A stretch of DNA of 64,000 nt, from NCBI GenBank assembly GCA_027306855.1, contig DAHUYZ010000002.1, positions 1-64,000 of the forward strand, written 5' to 3'. Below the pieces are notes generated by a model, which saw only the letters and a program-made list of their open reading frames with translations, was not told the DNA's origin and ran no database searches. Numbering within the stretch: the stretch's first letter is position 1; each line of letters opens with the position of its first letter. Of this stretch, positions 42,969 through 52,200 are shown piece by piece. Source of the DNA: Solirubrobacterales bacterium. Lineage in GTDB: Bacteria > Actinomycetota > Thermoleophilia > Solirubrobacterales > Solirubrobacteraceae. The translations under genes were made by a program, and so were the position numbers.

Positions 42969-43532
42969 ATGCGGATCGTCGCTGGTCGATTCGGGGGCCG
43001 CCGGCTGAAGGCTCCGGCAGGGCGCACGACGAGGCCCACATCGGAGAAGGTGCGGGAGGCGATCTTCTCGATGCTCGGAGACTTCGAGGGCGCGCGCGTG
43101 CTCGACCTGTTCGCCGGCAGCGGCGCGCTCGGGATCGAGGCGCTCTCCAGGGGTGCCGCCAAGGCCGTCTTCGTCGAGCGTGACAGGGCGGCGCTCGGGG
43201 CCCTGCGCGCCAACCTGGCCGACCTGGGCATCGATGAGAGCGAGGGCGAGATCAGGCCTGGAGATGCGCTTGGAGCGCTGAGCGCAGCACGAAAGCGCGG
43301 TGAAACGTACGATCTCGTGTTCATCGATCCTCCATACGCGCGTGCACAAGCGCTCTCGCGAGACCTGCTGGCCCTGCTGCGGCCGGTGTTGCGGGACGGG
43401 GCGCGCGTCGTCGTGGAGAGCGACCGCCGAGCGCCGCTCGAACTGGCTCTGCAGGCGCCGACGAGCAGACGCTATGGAGACACCACGATCACAATCCACA
43501 CGCACGTCACAGAGGACGAGGATGAGCATTGA
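42969..43532 (+). CDS. rsmD: 16S rRNA (guanine-966-N2)-methyltransferase
   Basis: Methylates G966 of 16S rRNA at N2 during 30S assembly. The 187-residue protein begins MRIVAGRFGGRRLKAPAG, with RPTSEKVREAIFSML typical of RsmD. SAM-binding motif I is VLDLFAGSGALGIEALSRG and the catalytic motif IV is FIDPPY, the DPPY form used for N2/N6 methylation. Its 3' end overlaps the coaD start by 11 nt; rsmD-coaD pairing is highly conserved. Confidence 0.95.
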   Translation: MRIVAGRFGGRRLKAPAGRTTRPTSEKVREAIFSMLGDFEGARVLDLFAGSGALGIEALSRGAAKAVFVERDRAALGALRANLADLGIDESEGEIRPGDALGALSAARKRGETYDLVFIDPPYARAQALSRDLLALLRPVLRDGARVVVESDRRAPLELALQAPTSRRYGDTTITIHTHVTEDEDEH

Positions 43533-44019
43533 CAAGTCGATAGCCGTCTGCCCTGGATCGTATGATCCGATCACTAACGGTCATCTCGATGTGATCGGGC
43601 GCGCCGCGGAGCTGTACGAGCAGGTCATCGTGGCGGTCGTCAACAGGCCGGTCCGCAAGGCCAAGACGCTGTTCGCGATCGAGGAGCGCCTCGCGTTCGT
43701 CGAGCACGCGATCGCCGACCTCGAGAACGTGAGCGCCGAGCCGTTCAGCACGCTTGTCGTCGAGTTCGCGAGGAGCGTGGGCGCGAAGGCGATCGTGAAG
43801 GGACTGCGGGCGATCTCGGACTTCGAGTACGAGTTCGAGATGAACCAGCTCAACAGAAGGCAGGACCCGGAGATAGAGTCGCTGTATCTGATGGCCAGTC
43901 CGCAGTACAGTTTCCTGTCATCGAGCGGAGTCAAGGAGCTCGCCACGTTCGGCGGGCGAATCGACGATCTCGTGCCCGTAGAGGTGGCCGAGCGCTTGCA
44001 GGAAGAGTTGCGCCGCTGA
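43522..44019 (+). CDS. coaD: Phosphopantetheine adenylyltransferase
   Basis: Adenylylates 4'-phosphopantetheine to dephospho-CoA, the penultimate step of coenzyme A synthesis. The nucleotidyltransferase motif appears as CPGSYDPITNGHLDVIGRA (T/HxGH type), and VKGLRAISDFEYEFEMNQLN and YSFLSSSGVKELA are family-typical. The ATG at 43522 gives 165 residues; the track ORF begins within rsmD in a different frame. CoA supply fits the adjacent acyl-CoA synthetase, PlsX and AcpP genes. Confidence 0.95.
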   Translation: MSIDKSIAVCPGSYDPITNGHLDVIGRAAELYEQVIVAVVNRPVRKAKTLFAIEERLAFVEHAIADLENVSAEPFSTLVVEFARSVGAKAIVKGLRAISDFEYEFEMNQLNRRQDPEIESLYLMASPQYSFLSSSGVKELATFGGRIDDLVPVEVAERLQEELRR

Positions 44020-44036
44020 CGAACTGAACAGACGCT

Positions 44037-44501
44037 ATGGATGTCCTCGTACTGATAGACAAGCTGGATGACTTGGTGCACAACGCCAAGCCCGTGCCTT
44101 TGACCGACCAGGTGAGGGTCGACAAGGAGGAGATCTACGACATCCTCGACCAGATGAGGGCGACGATTCCCGAGGAGATCAAGCAGGCCCGCTGGATCGT
44201 CAAGGAGCGCCAGGAGATGCTCGCCGAGGCAAAGCGCGAGGCGGAGCGGATCGTCAAGGAGGCGCGCGAGCGCCAGGAGCGACTCGTCAGCGAAGAGGAG
44301 GTCACCAAGCAGGCAGAGCGCGCTGCTGAGGACGTCATCGAGGATGCCAGGGCGCGCGAGCGCGAGATCCGCCTCGGCGCCGAGGACTACGCCGATGAGA
44401 TTCTTGGCACGCTGGAGGTCAACCTGTCGAAGTTCATCGCGGCCGTGCAGCGTGGCCGCGAGCGTTTGGCCGGCAAGGACGAGCCGGCGGAAGTTGCTTG
44501 A
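44037..44501 (+). CDS. DivIVA-like coiled-coil protein (SepIVA-like)
   Basis: A 154-residue, highly charged cytoplasmic protein, almost entirely helical. It starts MDVLVLIDKLDDLVHNAKPVPLTDQVRVDKEEIYDILDQM, the pattern of mycobacterial SepIVA (Rv2927c), a DivIVA-domain division factor encoded near the YceD and RNase III genes, and continues as a long coiled coil (EEIKQARWIVKERQEMLAEAKREAERIVKEA). It also superficially resembles ATP synthase subunit b but lacks a membrane anchor. A role in division or polar/septal growth is inferred from the mycobacterial case. It follows coaD by 17 nt. Confidence 0.8.
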   Translation: MDVLVLIDKLDDLVHNAKPVPLTDQVRVDKEEIYDILDQMRATIPEEIKQARWIVKERQEMLAEAKREAERIVKEARERQERLVSEEEVTKQAERAAEDVIEDARAREREIRLGAEDYADEILGTLEVNLSKFIAAVQRGRERLAGKDEPAEVA

Positions 44502-44540
44502 CGAGTCGCCGGGCGGAGTCGCCGGGCGCGCGCTTTGGAG

Positions 44541-44546
44541 TAGGGT
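44541..44546 (+). promoter_or_regulatory. Putative -10 hexamer before acyl-CoA synthetase gene
   Basis: TAGGGT lies 6 nt before the GTG at 44553; the same hexamer precedes the GT-C gene at 31758. Confidence 0.4.
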
Positions 44547-44552
44547 GCGGGC

Positions 44553-46199
44553 GTGCGTTCGCCCTTTGCCAGCCGCTTGAATGACGTATGCGCCGCCGCG
44601 CTCACTGCGGCTGGGGATCGTGTGTTCGAGCTGAAGGTGCTGCGCGAAGCGGGGATCGTCGGCCCGCTTCGTCCGGACAAGGCGGTCAAGATCGCTTCGA
44701 CGTTCTTGCGCTGGGGCGCCTCGCCCGCGACGGGCATCAGGATCGCCGCCATCCATTATCCGGACGAGCCGGCTCTGATCGACGAGCGAGGATCGCTCAC
44801 GTTCGAGCAGGTGCACCGGCGCTCCAACGCGATCGCGAATGCGCTCGCGCAGATGGGGATCGGCTTTGGCGACGGCGTGGGGATCATGTGCCGCAACCAT
44901 CGCGGCTTCGTCGAGACAACGCTGGCGGCCGCCAAGCTCGGGGCGAGCGCGCTGTATCTGAACACGGCGTTCGCCGGGCCTCAGTTGGCCGAGGTTACAC
45001 GGCGCGAGGGGCCGAAGGTGCTCGTCTATGACGAGGAGTTCTCCGGTCTGCTGGAAGACGTCGATCCGAACGTCACGAGGATCGTGGCTTGGAGCGATGG
45101 CGAGACGAGTGAGCCGACACTCGATCAGCTGATCCAGAGCGCCGGCGACGCCGATCGAAAGCCGCCACCCGAGAAGCCGCGTTTTGTGATCCTCACCTCG
45201 GGCACGACGGGGACGCCGAAGGGCGCTCAACGCTCCAGCCCCGACGGCCTGTTCTCGCTTGCGGCGCTGATCGACAAGATCCCGTACAGGCGCCGCGAGA
45301 CGATGGTGGTCGCCGCGCCGCTGTTTCATTCGTGGGGCTTCTTCCACTTCGTGTTGAGCCTGCCGACGGCCTCGACGATGGTGCTCCAGCGCCGCTTCGA
45401 TCCGTTGAGCACGCTGACCGCGATTGAACGTCACCGCGCCCAGGTGCTCGCGGCGGTCCCCGTGATGATCCAGCGGATGATCACGCTCGACGAGCAGGTC
45501 CTGCGCGAACGCGACGTTTCTTCGCTGCGGATCACGGCGTTGTCCGGCTCGGCGCTGCCGGGCGAGCTCGCGATCAGCTGGATGGACAGGTTCGGCGAGA
45601 ACATCTACAACCTGTACGGCTCGACCGAGGTCGCGTATGCGACGGTGGCCACCCCTAAGGATCTGCGCGACGCGCCAGGGACGGCGGGCAAGCCGCCGCG
45701 TGGCACGGTCGTGAGGCTGTACGACGCCGAGGGCAGGCGTGTCCCACGCGGTGAGGTCGGGCGGATCTTCGCCGGCAACGAGATGTCCTTCGACGGCTAT
45801 ACGGGCGGTGGCGGCAAGGAGATCATCGAGGGCCTGATGAGCACGGGCGACATGGGTCGTTTCGACGAGCAGGGCAGGTTGTTCGTGGACGGGCGCGACG
45901 ACGAGATGATCGTCTCGGGTGGAGAGAACGTGTTCCCGCGTGAGGTCGAGGACCTGCTGGCCGACCACGAAGGCATCGAGGAGGCCGCGGTGATCGGTAT
46001 CGAGGACGAGGAGTTCGGCCAGCGTCTGAAGGCGTTCGTAGTGGCGCGCAACGGCGGCCTCAGCGAGGATGTCGTCAAGGACTATGTCAAGGAGAACCTC
46101 GCCCGCTACAAGGTGCCGCGTGAGGTGGTCTTCATGGATGAGCTTCCGCGCAACGCGACCGGCAAGGTGCTCAAGCGCGAGCTGCGCCAGATACCGTAG
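44553..46199 (+). CDS. Acyl-CoA synthetase (AMP-forming, FadD-like)
   Basis: ANL-superfamily adenylating enzyme that activates a carboxylic acid, probably a fatty acid, to its CoA thioester. The P-loop-like LTSGTTGTPKGAQR, NLYGSTEVAYAT, the hinge STGDMGRFDEQGRLFVDGRDDEMIVSGGENVFPREVEDLL and the catalytic Lys in ATGKVLKREL are all present. The N-terminus (about 45 residues before YPDEPALIDERG) is longer than minimal, typical of actinobacterial FadD paralogues. 548 residues; GTG start 6 nt after TAGGGT. Neighbouring yceD, plsX and acpP suggest lipid metabolism, but the exact substrate cannot be read from the sequence. Confidence 0.88.
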   Translation: MRSPFASRLNDVCAAALTAAGDRVFELKVLREAGIVGPLRPDKAVKIASTFLRWGASPATGIRIAAIHYPDEPALIDERGSLTFEQVHRRSNAIANALAQMGIGFGDGVGIMCRNHRGFVETTLAAAKLGASALYLNTAFAGPQLAEVTRREGPKVLVYDEEFSGLLEDVDPNVTRIVAWSDGETSEPTLDQLIQSAGDADRKPPPEKPRFVILTSGTTGTPKGAQRSSPDGLFSLAALIDKIPYRRRETMVVAAPLFHSWGFFHFVLSLPTASTMVLQRRFDPLSTLTAIERHRAQVLAAVPVMIQRMITLDEQVLRERDVSSLRITALSGSALPGELAISWMDRFGENIYNLYGSTEVAYATVATPKDLRDAPGTAGKPPRGTVVRLYDAEGRRVPRGEVGRIFAGNEMSFDGYTGGGGKEIIEGLMSTGDMGRFDEQGRLFVDGRDDEMIVSGGENVFPREVEDLLADHEGIEEAAVIGIEDEEFGQRLKAFVVARNGGLSEDVVKDYVKENLARYKVPREVVFMDELPRNATGKVLKRELRQIP

Positions 46200-46251
46200 G
46201 ACTCGTTTCGTCGAGAGGGTCTTGAAAGGGCGAGAACAGGGCCGTCTCGGT

Positions 46252-46271
46252 TCTGGGCAATTGCGCCCGGA
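46252..46271 (+). terminator. Possible terminator hairpin after acyl-CoA synthetase gene
   Basis: TCTGGGC (46252-46258) pairs with GCCCGGA (46265-46271, one wobble) around a 6-nt loop, about 50 nt after the stop codon. No U-run follows. Confidence 0.35.
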
Positions 46272-46336
46272 GGGTGCTGGATCGGCGTCACCGAGCGTCT
46301 GCGGATCGGGGGGCGGGGTACGTTCCTGACTGGTCC

Positions 46337-46342
46337 TACTCT
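46337..46342 (+). promoter_or_regulatory. Putative -10 hexamer before yceD
   Basis: TACTCT is 6 nt upstream of the GTG at 46349, supporting that start over the longer ORF in the track. Confidence 0.4.
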
Positions 46343-46348
46343 CTAGAC

Positions 46349-46867
46349 GTGAGCGTCGTGACGCACAATCTCGATCTCGCCGGCCTGCGGCTGAGTCCGG
46401 GGGAGGGCCGGCAGCTGGAGCTGGCGGTCGAGATCGAGCCGCTCATCCTCGGCGGCGAGCGCTATGTCCCGTCGCCACAGATCGTGCCTGTACGGCTGGA
46501 CGTCTCGCGCATGGCCGGCTCGGGACACGCTCTGCGCCTGCGTCTGAGCGCGCGGTTCACCGGATCGTGCATGCGTTGCCTGAAGGAAGCCTCTCCGACC
46601 GTCGAGGTCGACGCGCGCGAGATCGACGTCCCTGGAGAGACCGGCGACTTGTCGAGCCCGTACGTGAGCGATCGAATGCTCGACCTCGCCGCCTGGGCCC
46701 ACGATGCGTTTGCGCTTGCCGCTCCGACGAAGGTGTTGTGCAGAGAGGATTGCGCCGGTCTCTGCCCGGAGTGCGCCGCCGATCTGAACGAAGCCGGGCC
46801 CGAGCATCGTCACGAGCGTCTTCCTGATCCGCGCTTTGCGAAGCTGGGCGAGCTGAAGCTCGAATAG
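46349..46867 (+). CDS. yceD: YceD/DUF177 family protein
   Basis: Member of the DUF177 family, which is almost always encoded next to rpmF. It is linked to 23S rRNA accumulation/50S maturation in some bacteria, though the mechanism is unclear. The conserved core is LRLSARFTGSCMRCLKEASPTVEVDAREID, giving one CxxC, and a C-terminal CREDCAGLCPECAADLN cluster giving further Cys pairs that could bind zinc. The GTG at 46349 gives 172 residues; a second GTG at 46358 is possible. The protein ends shortly before rpmF (67 nt). Confidence 0.9.
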   Translation: MSVVTHNLDLAGLRLSPGEGRQLELAVEIEPLILGGERYVPSPQIVPVRLDVSRMAGSGHALRLRLSARFTGSCMRCLKEASPTVEVDAREIDVPGETGDLSSPYVSDRMLDLAAWAHDAFALAAPTKVLCREDCAGLCPECAADLNEAGPEHRHERLPDPRFAKLGELKLE

Positions 46868-46919
46868 CCGAGTCGCATGTGCCCGTGCGTGCGGTTCTAT
46901 GCGGCGGAGCGGCGCCTGC

Positions 46920-46925
46920 TAGCCT
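46920..46925 (+). promoter_or_regulatory. Putative -10 hexamer before rpmF
   Basis: TAGCCT is 9 nt upstream of the rpmF ATG, as in gcvT and the thioesterase gene. Confidence 0.4.
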
Positions 46926-46934
46926 ACCCCGCCA

Positions 46935-47135
46935 ATGGCCGTCCCCAAGAAAAAGCAGTCTCACAGCCGTACGGCTCTCAGGCGGGCCCAGCACAAGATC
47001 GAGGCGCCCGCTGTGAACGAATGTCCGCGCTGCCACAGTCCGCGCAGGCCCCACCGGGTGTGTCCTGTGTGCGGAACCTACGCCGGACGCGAGATCGTGA
47101 CGGCCGCCGCGCACGATCACGACCACGATCACTAG
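46935..47135 (+). CDS. rpmF: 50S ribosomal protein L32 (zinc-binding form, His/Asp tail)
   Basis: Small structural protein of the 50S subunit. The N-terminal MAVPKKKQSHSRTALRRAQHKIEAP is diagnostic. A zinc knuckle follows as CPRCHSPRRPHRVCPVCGTY. The 66-residue protein ends in HDHDHDH, an alternating His/Asp tail not expected in L32 that looks like a metal-binding appendage. The yceD-rpmF-plsX-acpP-rnc order is widely conserved. A TAGCCT box lies 9 nt upstream. Confidence 0.95.
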   Translation: MAVPKKKQSHSRTALRRAQHKIEAPAVNECPRCHSPRRPHRVCPVCGTYAGREIVTAAAHDHDHDH

Positions 47136-47187
47136 CGACCGGCTCGGCAGCGACGCGCCGAGCACCGGCAGAACGGATCTCCAGGCC

Positions 47188-48264
47188 GTGAGTGAAGGAC
47201 CACCTCGACCCGGGGATCCGAGAGCTGACATCATCGTCGCCGTCGACGCCAACGGCGCCGACATGGGACCGCAGGAGGTGGCGGCTGGGGCTGCCCTCGC
47301 CGCCGGTAGGGGAGCGCGCGTGCTGCTGTTCGGCCCAGCCGATCTGATCGGCGCCGTGCCCACCGGCGTCGAGCTCGTCGACGCTCCGGTCTCGATCGCC
47401 AAGAGCCCCGATCCCGCCAGGGCGGTGCGCGCAACGCCCGACGCCTCGATAGTCCAGGCTACGAAGGCCGTGGCGGATGGGCGCGCGCACGCGCTCGTAG
47501 GCGCCGGCGGCACAGGGGCCGCGCTTGCGGCGGGGCTGTTCAACGTCAGGCGCGCCCGTGGCGTTTACAGGCCGGCGCTCGCATTGCCGCTCCCCGTGCC
47601 TGGGATGCCGGTCACGCTGCTCGACGTCGGTGCGAACGCGCAGGCGCGCAGCGAGCATCTCGTCCAATTCGCCTTCATGGGGGCGGCGTTCGCGCAGGCG
47701 GTGCTTGGTGTGGAGCGGCCTCGCGTCGGGCTGCTGTCCAACGGCGAGGAGAGCGAGCGTGGAGGAGAGCTGGTGCTCGCGGCCGGCGCGGCGCTCGCCC
47801 GGCACGGCGAGGAGGGAAGGCTGCGTTTCCTCGGCAATGTCGAGGGCGGCGATGTCGTGAGCGGCGCCGCTGACGTGATCGTGACGGACGGGCTTACGGG
47901 CAACATCGCGCTGAAGCTGATGGAGGGCGTCTCGCAGACGATGCTTGGAGCGGTTCGCGACGCTGCGATGTCGTCGTGGCGCGGGAAGCTGGGCGGAGCG
48001 CTGCTGCGTCCGTCGCTGCGCGCCTTTCGCGAGGAGATCGACCCCGAAGCCCAGGGCGGCGCCTACCTGCTGGGCCTGCGCCGGCTCGCCGTCGTGCCGC
48101 ACGGCCGCTTCACGAGGGAAGGGTTCGCGCACGCGATCCTGCGAGCGCAGCGCGGTGCGCGCGAAGATCTCGTAGGGCTGACTCATGCGGCGCTCGAGTC
48201 GGCGCAGGCGCTGCGGACCCCGCACGCGTCCGGCGATCCGGCTAGCCTGCCGGAGAGCAGATGA
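47188..48264 (+). CDS. plsX: Phosphate acyltransferase PlsX
   Basis: Converts acyl-ACP to acyl-phosphate, the donor used by PlsY for the first acylation of glycerol 3-phosphate. The N-terminal motif reads VAVDANGADMGPQEV, where the family norm is close to VDAMGGDxxP, so the Met-Gly-Gly-Asp stretch is altered. GAGGTGAALAAGLF, LDVGANAQARSEHLVQFAFMGA, LLSNGEE and VTDGLTGNIALKLMEG are typical. 358 residues from a GTG at 47188; about 14 residues precede the first strand. The stop overlaps the acpP start (ATGA), linking it to the acyl carrier protein it uses. Confidence 0.92.
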   Translation: MSEGPPRPGDPRADIIVAVDANGADMGPQEVAAGAALAAGRGARVLLFGPADLIGAVPTGVELVDAPVSIAKSPDPARAVRATPDASIVQATKAVADGRAHALVGAGGTGAALAAGLFNVRRARGVYRPALALPLPVPGMPVTLLDVGANAQARSEHLVQFAFMGAAFAQAVLGVERPRVGLLSNGEESERGGELVLAAGAALARHGEEGRLRFLGNVEGGDVVSGAADVIVTDGLTGNIALKLMEGVSQTMLGAVRDAAMSSWRGKLGGALLRPSLRAFREEIDPEAQGGAYLLGLRRLAVVPHGRFTREGFAHAILRAQRGAREDLVGLTHAALESAQALRTPHASGDPASLPESR

Positions 48265-48509
48265 CACGCGAGCAAGTATTCGCACTGATCCAGGCGCACC
48301 TCGCGGACGAGCTGGAATTCGAGCCGGATGAGATCCACGAGGACACCAGATTCAAGGACGATCTGGAGGCCGACTCGCTCGACCTGTACACGCTCGTTCA
48401 GGAGCTCGAAGACAGCTATGGGGTGCATGTGTCCGACGAGCAGGCGGCGCAGATCATGACGGTCGGGCAGGCTGTGGACTTCGTGCTTGCCCAAGCTCCC
48501 GCCGAATGA
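48261..48509 (+). CDS. acpP: Acyl carrier protein
   Basis: Carries acyl chains on a 4'-phosphopantetheine arm for fatty acid synthesis. The attachment Ser is in LEADSLDLYTLVQELED (DSL motif), about residue 39. 82 residues with the usual four-helix pattern, acidic helix II and a C-terminal QIMTVGQAVDFVLAQ. It overlaps plsX by 4 nt upstream and rnc by 4 nt downstream, so the three are probably translated together. CoA for the holo form is made through CoaD, encoded nearby. Confidence 0.95.
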   Translation: MTREQVFALIQAHLADELEFEPDEIHEDTRFKDDLEADSLDLYTLVQELEDSYGVHVSDEQAAQIMTVGQAVDFVLAQAPAE

Positions 48510-49201
48510 GCGGCGGCGGCGCGGACTCCGTTGGCCCTCTAAGGTCGCTGCTGGAAAGCCTGCCCGAAGACCTTTCGAGACAGGTCTTCACGCACGCGTC
48601 GTGGACGCCGCGCCGCAGCGACTCATATGCACGCCTCGCGTTCCTGGGCGACAGCGTGCTGGCACTCGCCGTGACGGCGTACCTCTATCCACGCTTGGAG
48701 GCCGAGCGATTCGGCGCGGGCCGGTTGACGAAGATCCGGGCGCAGGCCGTCTCCGGGCGGTCGTGCCGTGCGGTGGCGGAGCGTCTGGAGCTGGGCGATC
48801 GCCTGCGGGCAGCCGCGCCCGGCGGCGATCGAGACAAGGTGTCCTCGCTCGTGCAGACCGAGCGGGTGCTTGCCTCTGTGATTGAGGCGGTGATCGGGGC
48901 CTGTTATCTCAGCGCCGGCTATGAGCGCACGGCCGAGGCGGTCGTGCGGGCGTTCGCGCCCGAGATAGAGCAGGCGCTGGACCATCCGCTCGACTTCAAG
49001 TCGGCGTTACAGGAGGCGCTCGCTAGACGGGGAGAGACCGTCTCTTATGAGGTGACGGACATCGAGGGACCGCCCCACGAGCGCACGTTCGAGGTGACCG
49101 CGACGATCGCTGGGCGGACTCTCGGCAGGGGTCGCGCCAGCAGCAAGAAGCGTGCGGAGCAGCAAGCGGCCAGCGAGGCGCTCGAGCGCGTGGGCAAGTG
49201 A
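48506..49201 (+). CDS. rnc: Ribonuclease III family protein, catalytic acidic residues altered
   Basis: By synteny and sequence this is RNase III, the double-stranded-RNA endonuclease that processes rRNA and regulates mRNAs. An RNase III domain (LSRQVFTHASW, RLAFLGDSVLALAVTAYLY, GRLTKIRAQAVSGRSC) is followed by a dsRNA-binding domain (DFKSALQEALARRG, GRASSKKRAEQQAASEAL). The signature normally reads NERLEFLGD and ILADTVEALIG. Here they read YARLAFLGD and VLASVIEAVIG, so the residues equivalent to E. coli Glu38, Glu41 and Asp114 are Ala, Ala and Ser, while Asp45 and Glu117 remain. Cleavage activity is therefore doubtful; it may bind dsRNA only, or use a variant site. 231 residues. Confidence 0.9.
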   Translation: MSGGGADSVGPLRSLLESLPEDLSRQVFTHASWTPRRSDSYARLAFLGDSVLALAVTAYLYPRLEAERFGAGRLTKIRAQAVSGRSCRAVAERLELGDRLRAAAPGGDRDKVSSLVQTERVLASVIEAVIGACYLSAGYERTAEAVVRAFAPEIEQALDHPLDFKSALQEALARRGETVSYEVTDIEGPPHERTFEVTATIAGRTLGRGRASSKKRAEQQAASEALERVGK

Positions 49202-49241
49202 TGCGGCAAGGCGGGCCCGCAATGCGCGAGGATCAGCGCTC

Positions 49242-52200
49242 ATGCATCTGAAGTCGCTGACCTTGAAGGGCTTCAAGTCCTTCCCCGATCGTACTCGGCT
49301 CGACTTCGGGCCGGGTGTGAGCGTCATCGTCGGCCCGAACGGGTCGGGCAAGTCCAACGTGACGGACGCCCTGCTGTGGGCGATGGGCGAGCAGTCGCCG
49401 CTGGCGGTGCGAGGCTCCTCGATGCAGGACGTGATCTTCGGGGGAGGGCGCGGCGTGCAGGCACGCAGCTCGGCCGAGGTCGAGATCGTGCTCGATAACT
49501 CCGACGGTACGGTTGACGTGCCACTCGCGGAGATATCGATCGTGCGCCGGCTCGATCGAGCGGGGGACGGCGAGTACAGGCTCAACGGCGCACGCTGCCG
49601 GCTCGTGGACGTGATCGAGGTGCTCTCGGACACAGGTCTGGGCAAGGAGACCCACTCGGTCATCTCCCAGGGCAGGGTGGAGGCGATCGTGATGTCCAAG
49701 CCGCGCGAGCGGCGCATGCTGATCGAGGAGGCCGCCGGCCTCGGCAAGCACCGCAAGCGCCGGCGCCGAGCTCAGCTGAAGCTCGATCGCACCCAGGAGA
49801 ACCTGGACCGGGCGCTCGACGTGGAGCGCGAGGCGCGCACGCGTCTGCGACCGCTCAAGCGCCAGGCGGAGGCGGCCGAGCTGCACGAACGCCTGCAGCG
49901 CCAGATGCTCGAGGTGCAGCTCGAGCTTGCGCTCGAGGCGGTCAGGGCCGGCTGCGAGCAGCTGCTCGATTCGGAGGCGACCGTGGCTCTCGCGCGCGCC
50001 AAGCGCGAGGAGATAGAGCAGCGTCTGGCGGATGTGGCGGCGCGGCGCTCACAAGCGGAGAGCGCGCTGGCGCAGCGGACCGAGCGCCACGACGCGATCT
50101 CAAAGCGCGCGTATGAGATCCGTTCGGCGAGGGAGCGCCTTGCGCTGCGCGGCGAGCAGGCCGCGACGGTCGCGGACACCGTGCGCACGCGGGCGGGCCG
50201 CATCGAGGTCGAGCTGGCGGCGCTCGAGCAAGTCGCGGCCGAGCACAGCAGCGAGCAGGAGAGCGCGAGCGAAGATCGTGTACGCGAGCTCGAGGATCAG
50301 CTCGGGCAGATCGAGCGTGAGCGTGAGTCGGAGATCGAGCGGGCGCTCGCTGAGCTGCAGTCCGAGCGCTGGCGCGCCGAGCTGCTTGTGGGCGAGCTCG
50401 AGCAGGCGGCGCTAGAGGCACGGCAGGCGCGCGAAAGCGCCGACGAGAAGGCGGAGGCGGCACGAGCGGATCTCCGTGCCGCGCAAGCCGGGGCTCAGCA
50501 GGCTCGTGGGGAGGCTGCTCGCGTGGGCGCTGAGCTCGCGGCTGCCAACCAGTTCTTGCGCATTCACGCTCGCTCCGGCGCCCACTCGTCTCTGAGTGCG
50601 CAGACGCGTCTTTTGAGCGAGGCGCTGCAGGTCGAGGCCGGCTATGAGCTTGCGCTTGCCGCCGCGCTCGGCGGTCGTCTGGATGGTGCGCTGGTAGCCG
50701 ACCTGGATGCCGCGGCCGCTTTGCTCGACAGCTCGGGGCCCGACGGAGCGGTGGCGCTGCTCGCGGGCAACGCGGCTGACGAGGGCGCGGACGGCGCAGA
50801 ATCATCGGCCGGCGCGCAAAGTCCGCGCAAGGATGCTGAACGTCCGCCCGTCGAGGGGGCGCGGCGGCTGCTCGATCTTGTGCGCGGGTCGGGCGCGGTT
50901 ATCGAGGTTGCGCGGCGGATGCTCGAGGATGCTTGGGTCGTAGATCGACTGGAGGACCTGCCGCCGAGCTTCTCGGGGATCGCGAGCACGCCCTCGGGAC
51001 GGGTGCTGTTCGCCGCCTGGGGTGAGGTGCGTCAGGCGACCGAGGGTGGCGCGGAGCGTGTTCTCGCGCGGCGCAACGAGAGAGAGCGACTGCTCGCCGA
51101 GAGTGAGACCTCTGTCCGCGCCGAGCAGGAGGCAAAGGCGGAGGTGGATCGCCGGCTCGAGCATGTTCGCGAGCTCGATGTTGAGCGCGACGGGGCCGAC
51201 GCGACACTGCGTGAGCGCGAACGCATGCTTGCGCAGGCGCGCGAGGAGCGGCGCAACGCCGAGTGGCTGATCGAGCAGCGCCGCGCCGCGCCCGAGCAGG
51301 GACCGCAAGCGGTCCGCCGCGCCGAGCTGCTCGGTGAGCTTGCGGCTGAGCGGCGGGTAGCGGAGCGTGTCAAGGCGCAACGCGAGGAGCGAGAGCGAAG
51401 GATCGCGCGTCTGCGAGCCCAGCACGCGGCCGACATTCAACTGCAGCCACGCGCCGAACGCCTGTCGAGCGCGCTTGCGGACGCCGCGCAGGTGTTGGGC
51501 GGGGTGCTCGGCGAGGTGCAGGAGCAGTTGAGCGCCGATCGGGCGCAGGGCGAGCTCCTCGCTTCGGAGCTTCGCGAGTGCGCGGCGCAGGAGGCGGCGA
51601 TCCAGGGCGAGCTGCGCGCCGAGGGGGAGATCGTGACGGCCGCCGAGGTGGCGGCGCAGCGCCTGCGCGATCAGGCGGCCGAGGCGCAGGAGGAGCTGCG
51701 GGCGGTGTGCGAGCGCCTCGAGCTGCCCGTGCCGATCGCGAGCCCCGACACGACCAATGAAGATGAGAGCGAGACGTCCGATGCCCCGGCGCGGCTCGAC
51801 GAGGAGCAAAAGCAGGCGCTGCAAGGGCGTCTGGAGCGACTGCAGCGCAGGCGTGAGCAGCTTGGCCCGGTCAACCCGCTCGCCAAGGCCGAATATGACG
51901 AGGCCCTCGCTCATGTCGAGGAGCTCGAGACGCGGCGCGCCGATCTGGAGACCGCGTTGCGTGAGCTGCGCGCCGTCATACGCGAGACCGATCGCCAGAT
52001 CCACGACACGTTCCACGCGACCTTTACGGCGGCGGCGAGCAACTTCGAGGAGCTCGTGGGCGACGTCTTTCCCGGTGGCAGCGGACGGTTGCGGCTGGTG
52101 TCCGAAGAGCAGGCGCCCAGTCCGGTGCTCGGCGGGGAGGACGTAGCCGCGGACGGCCAGGCGAATGAGGACGGCGGCGAGGACGATCTCGATGACGAGG

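Noticed and set aside
43581-45968. 795-codon minus-strand ORF antisense to coaD and the acyl-CoA synthetase
   Set aside because: Shadow of high-GC coding DNA; no domain recognised, and the plus-strand genes are unambiguous.
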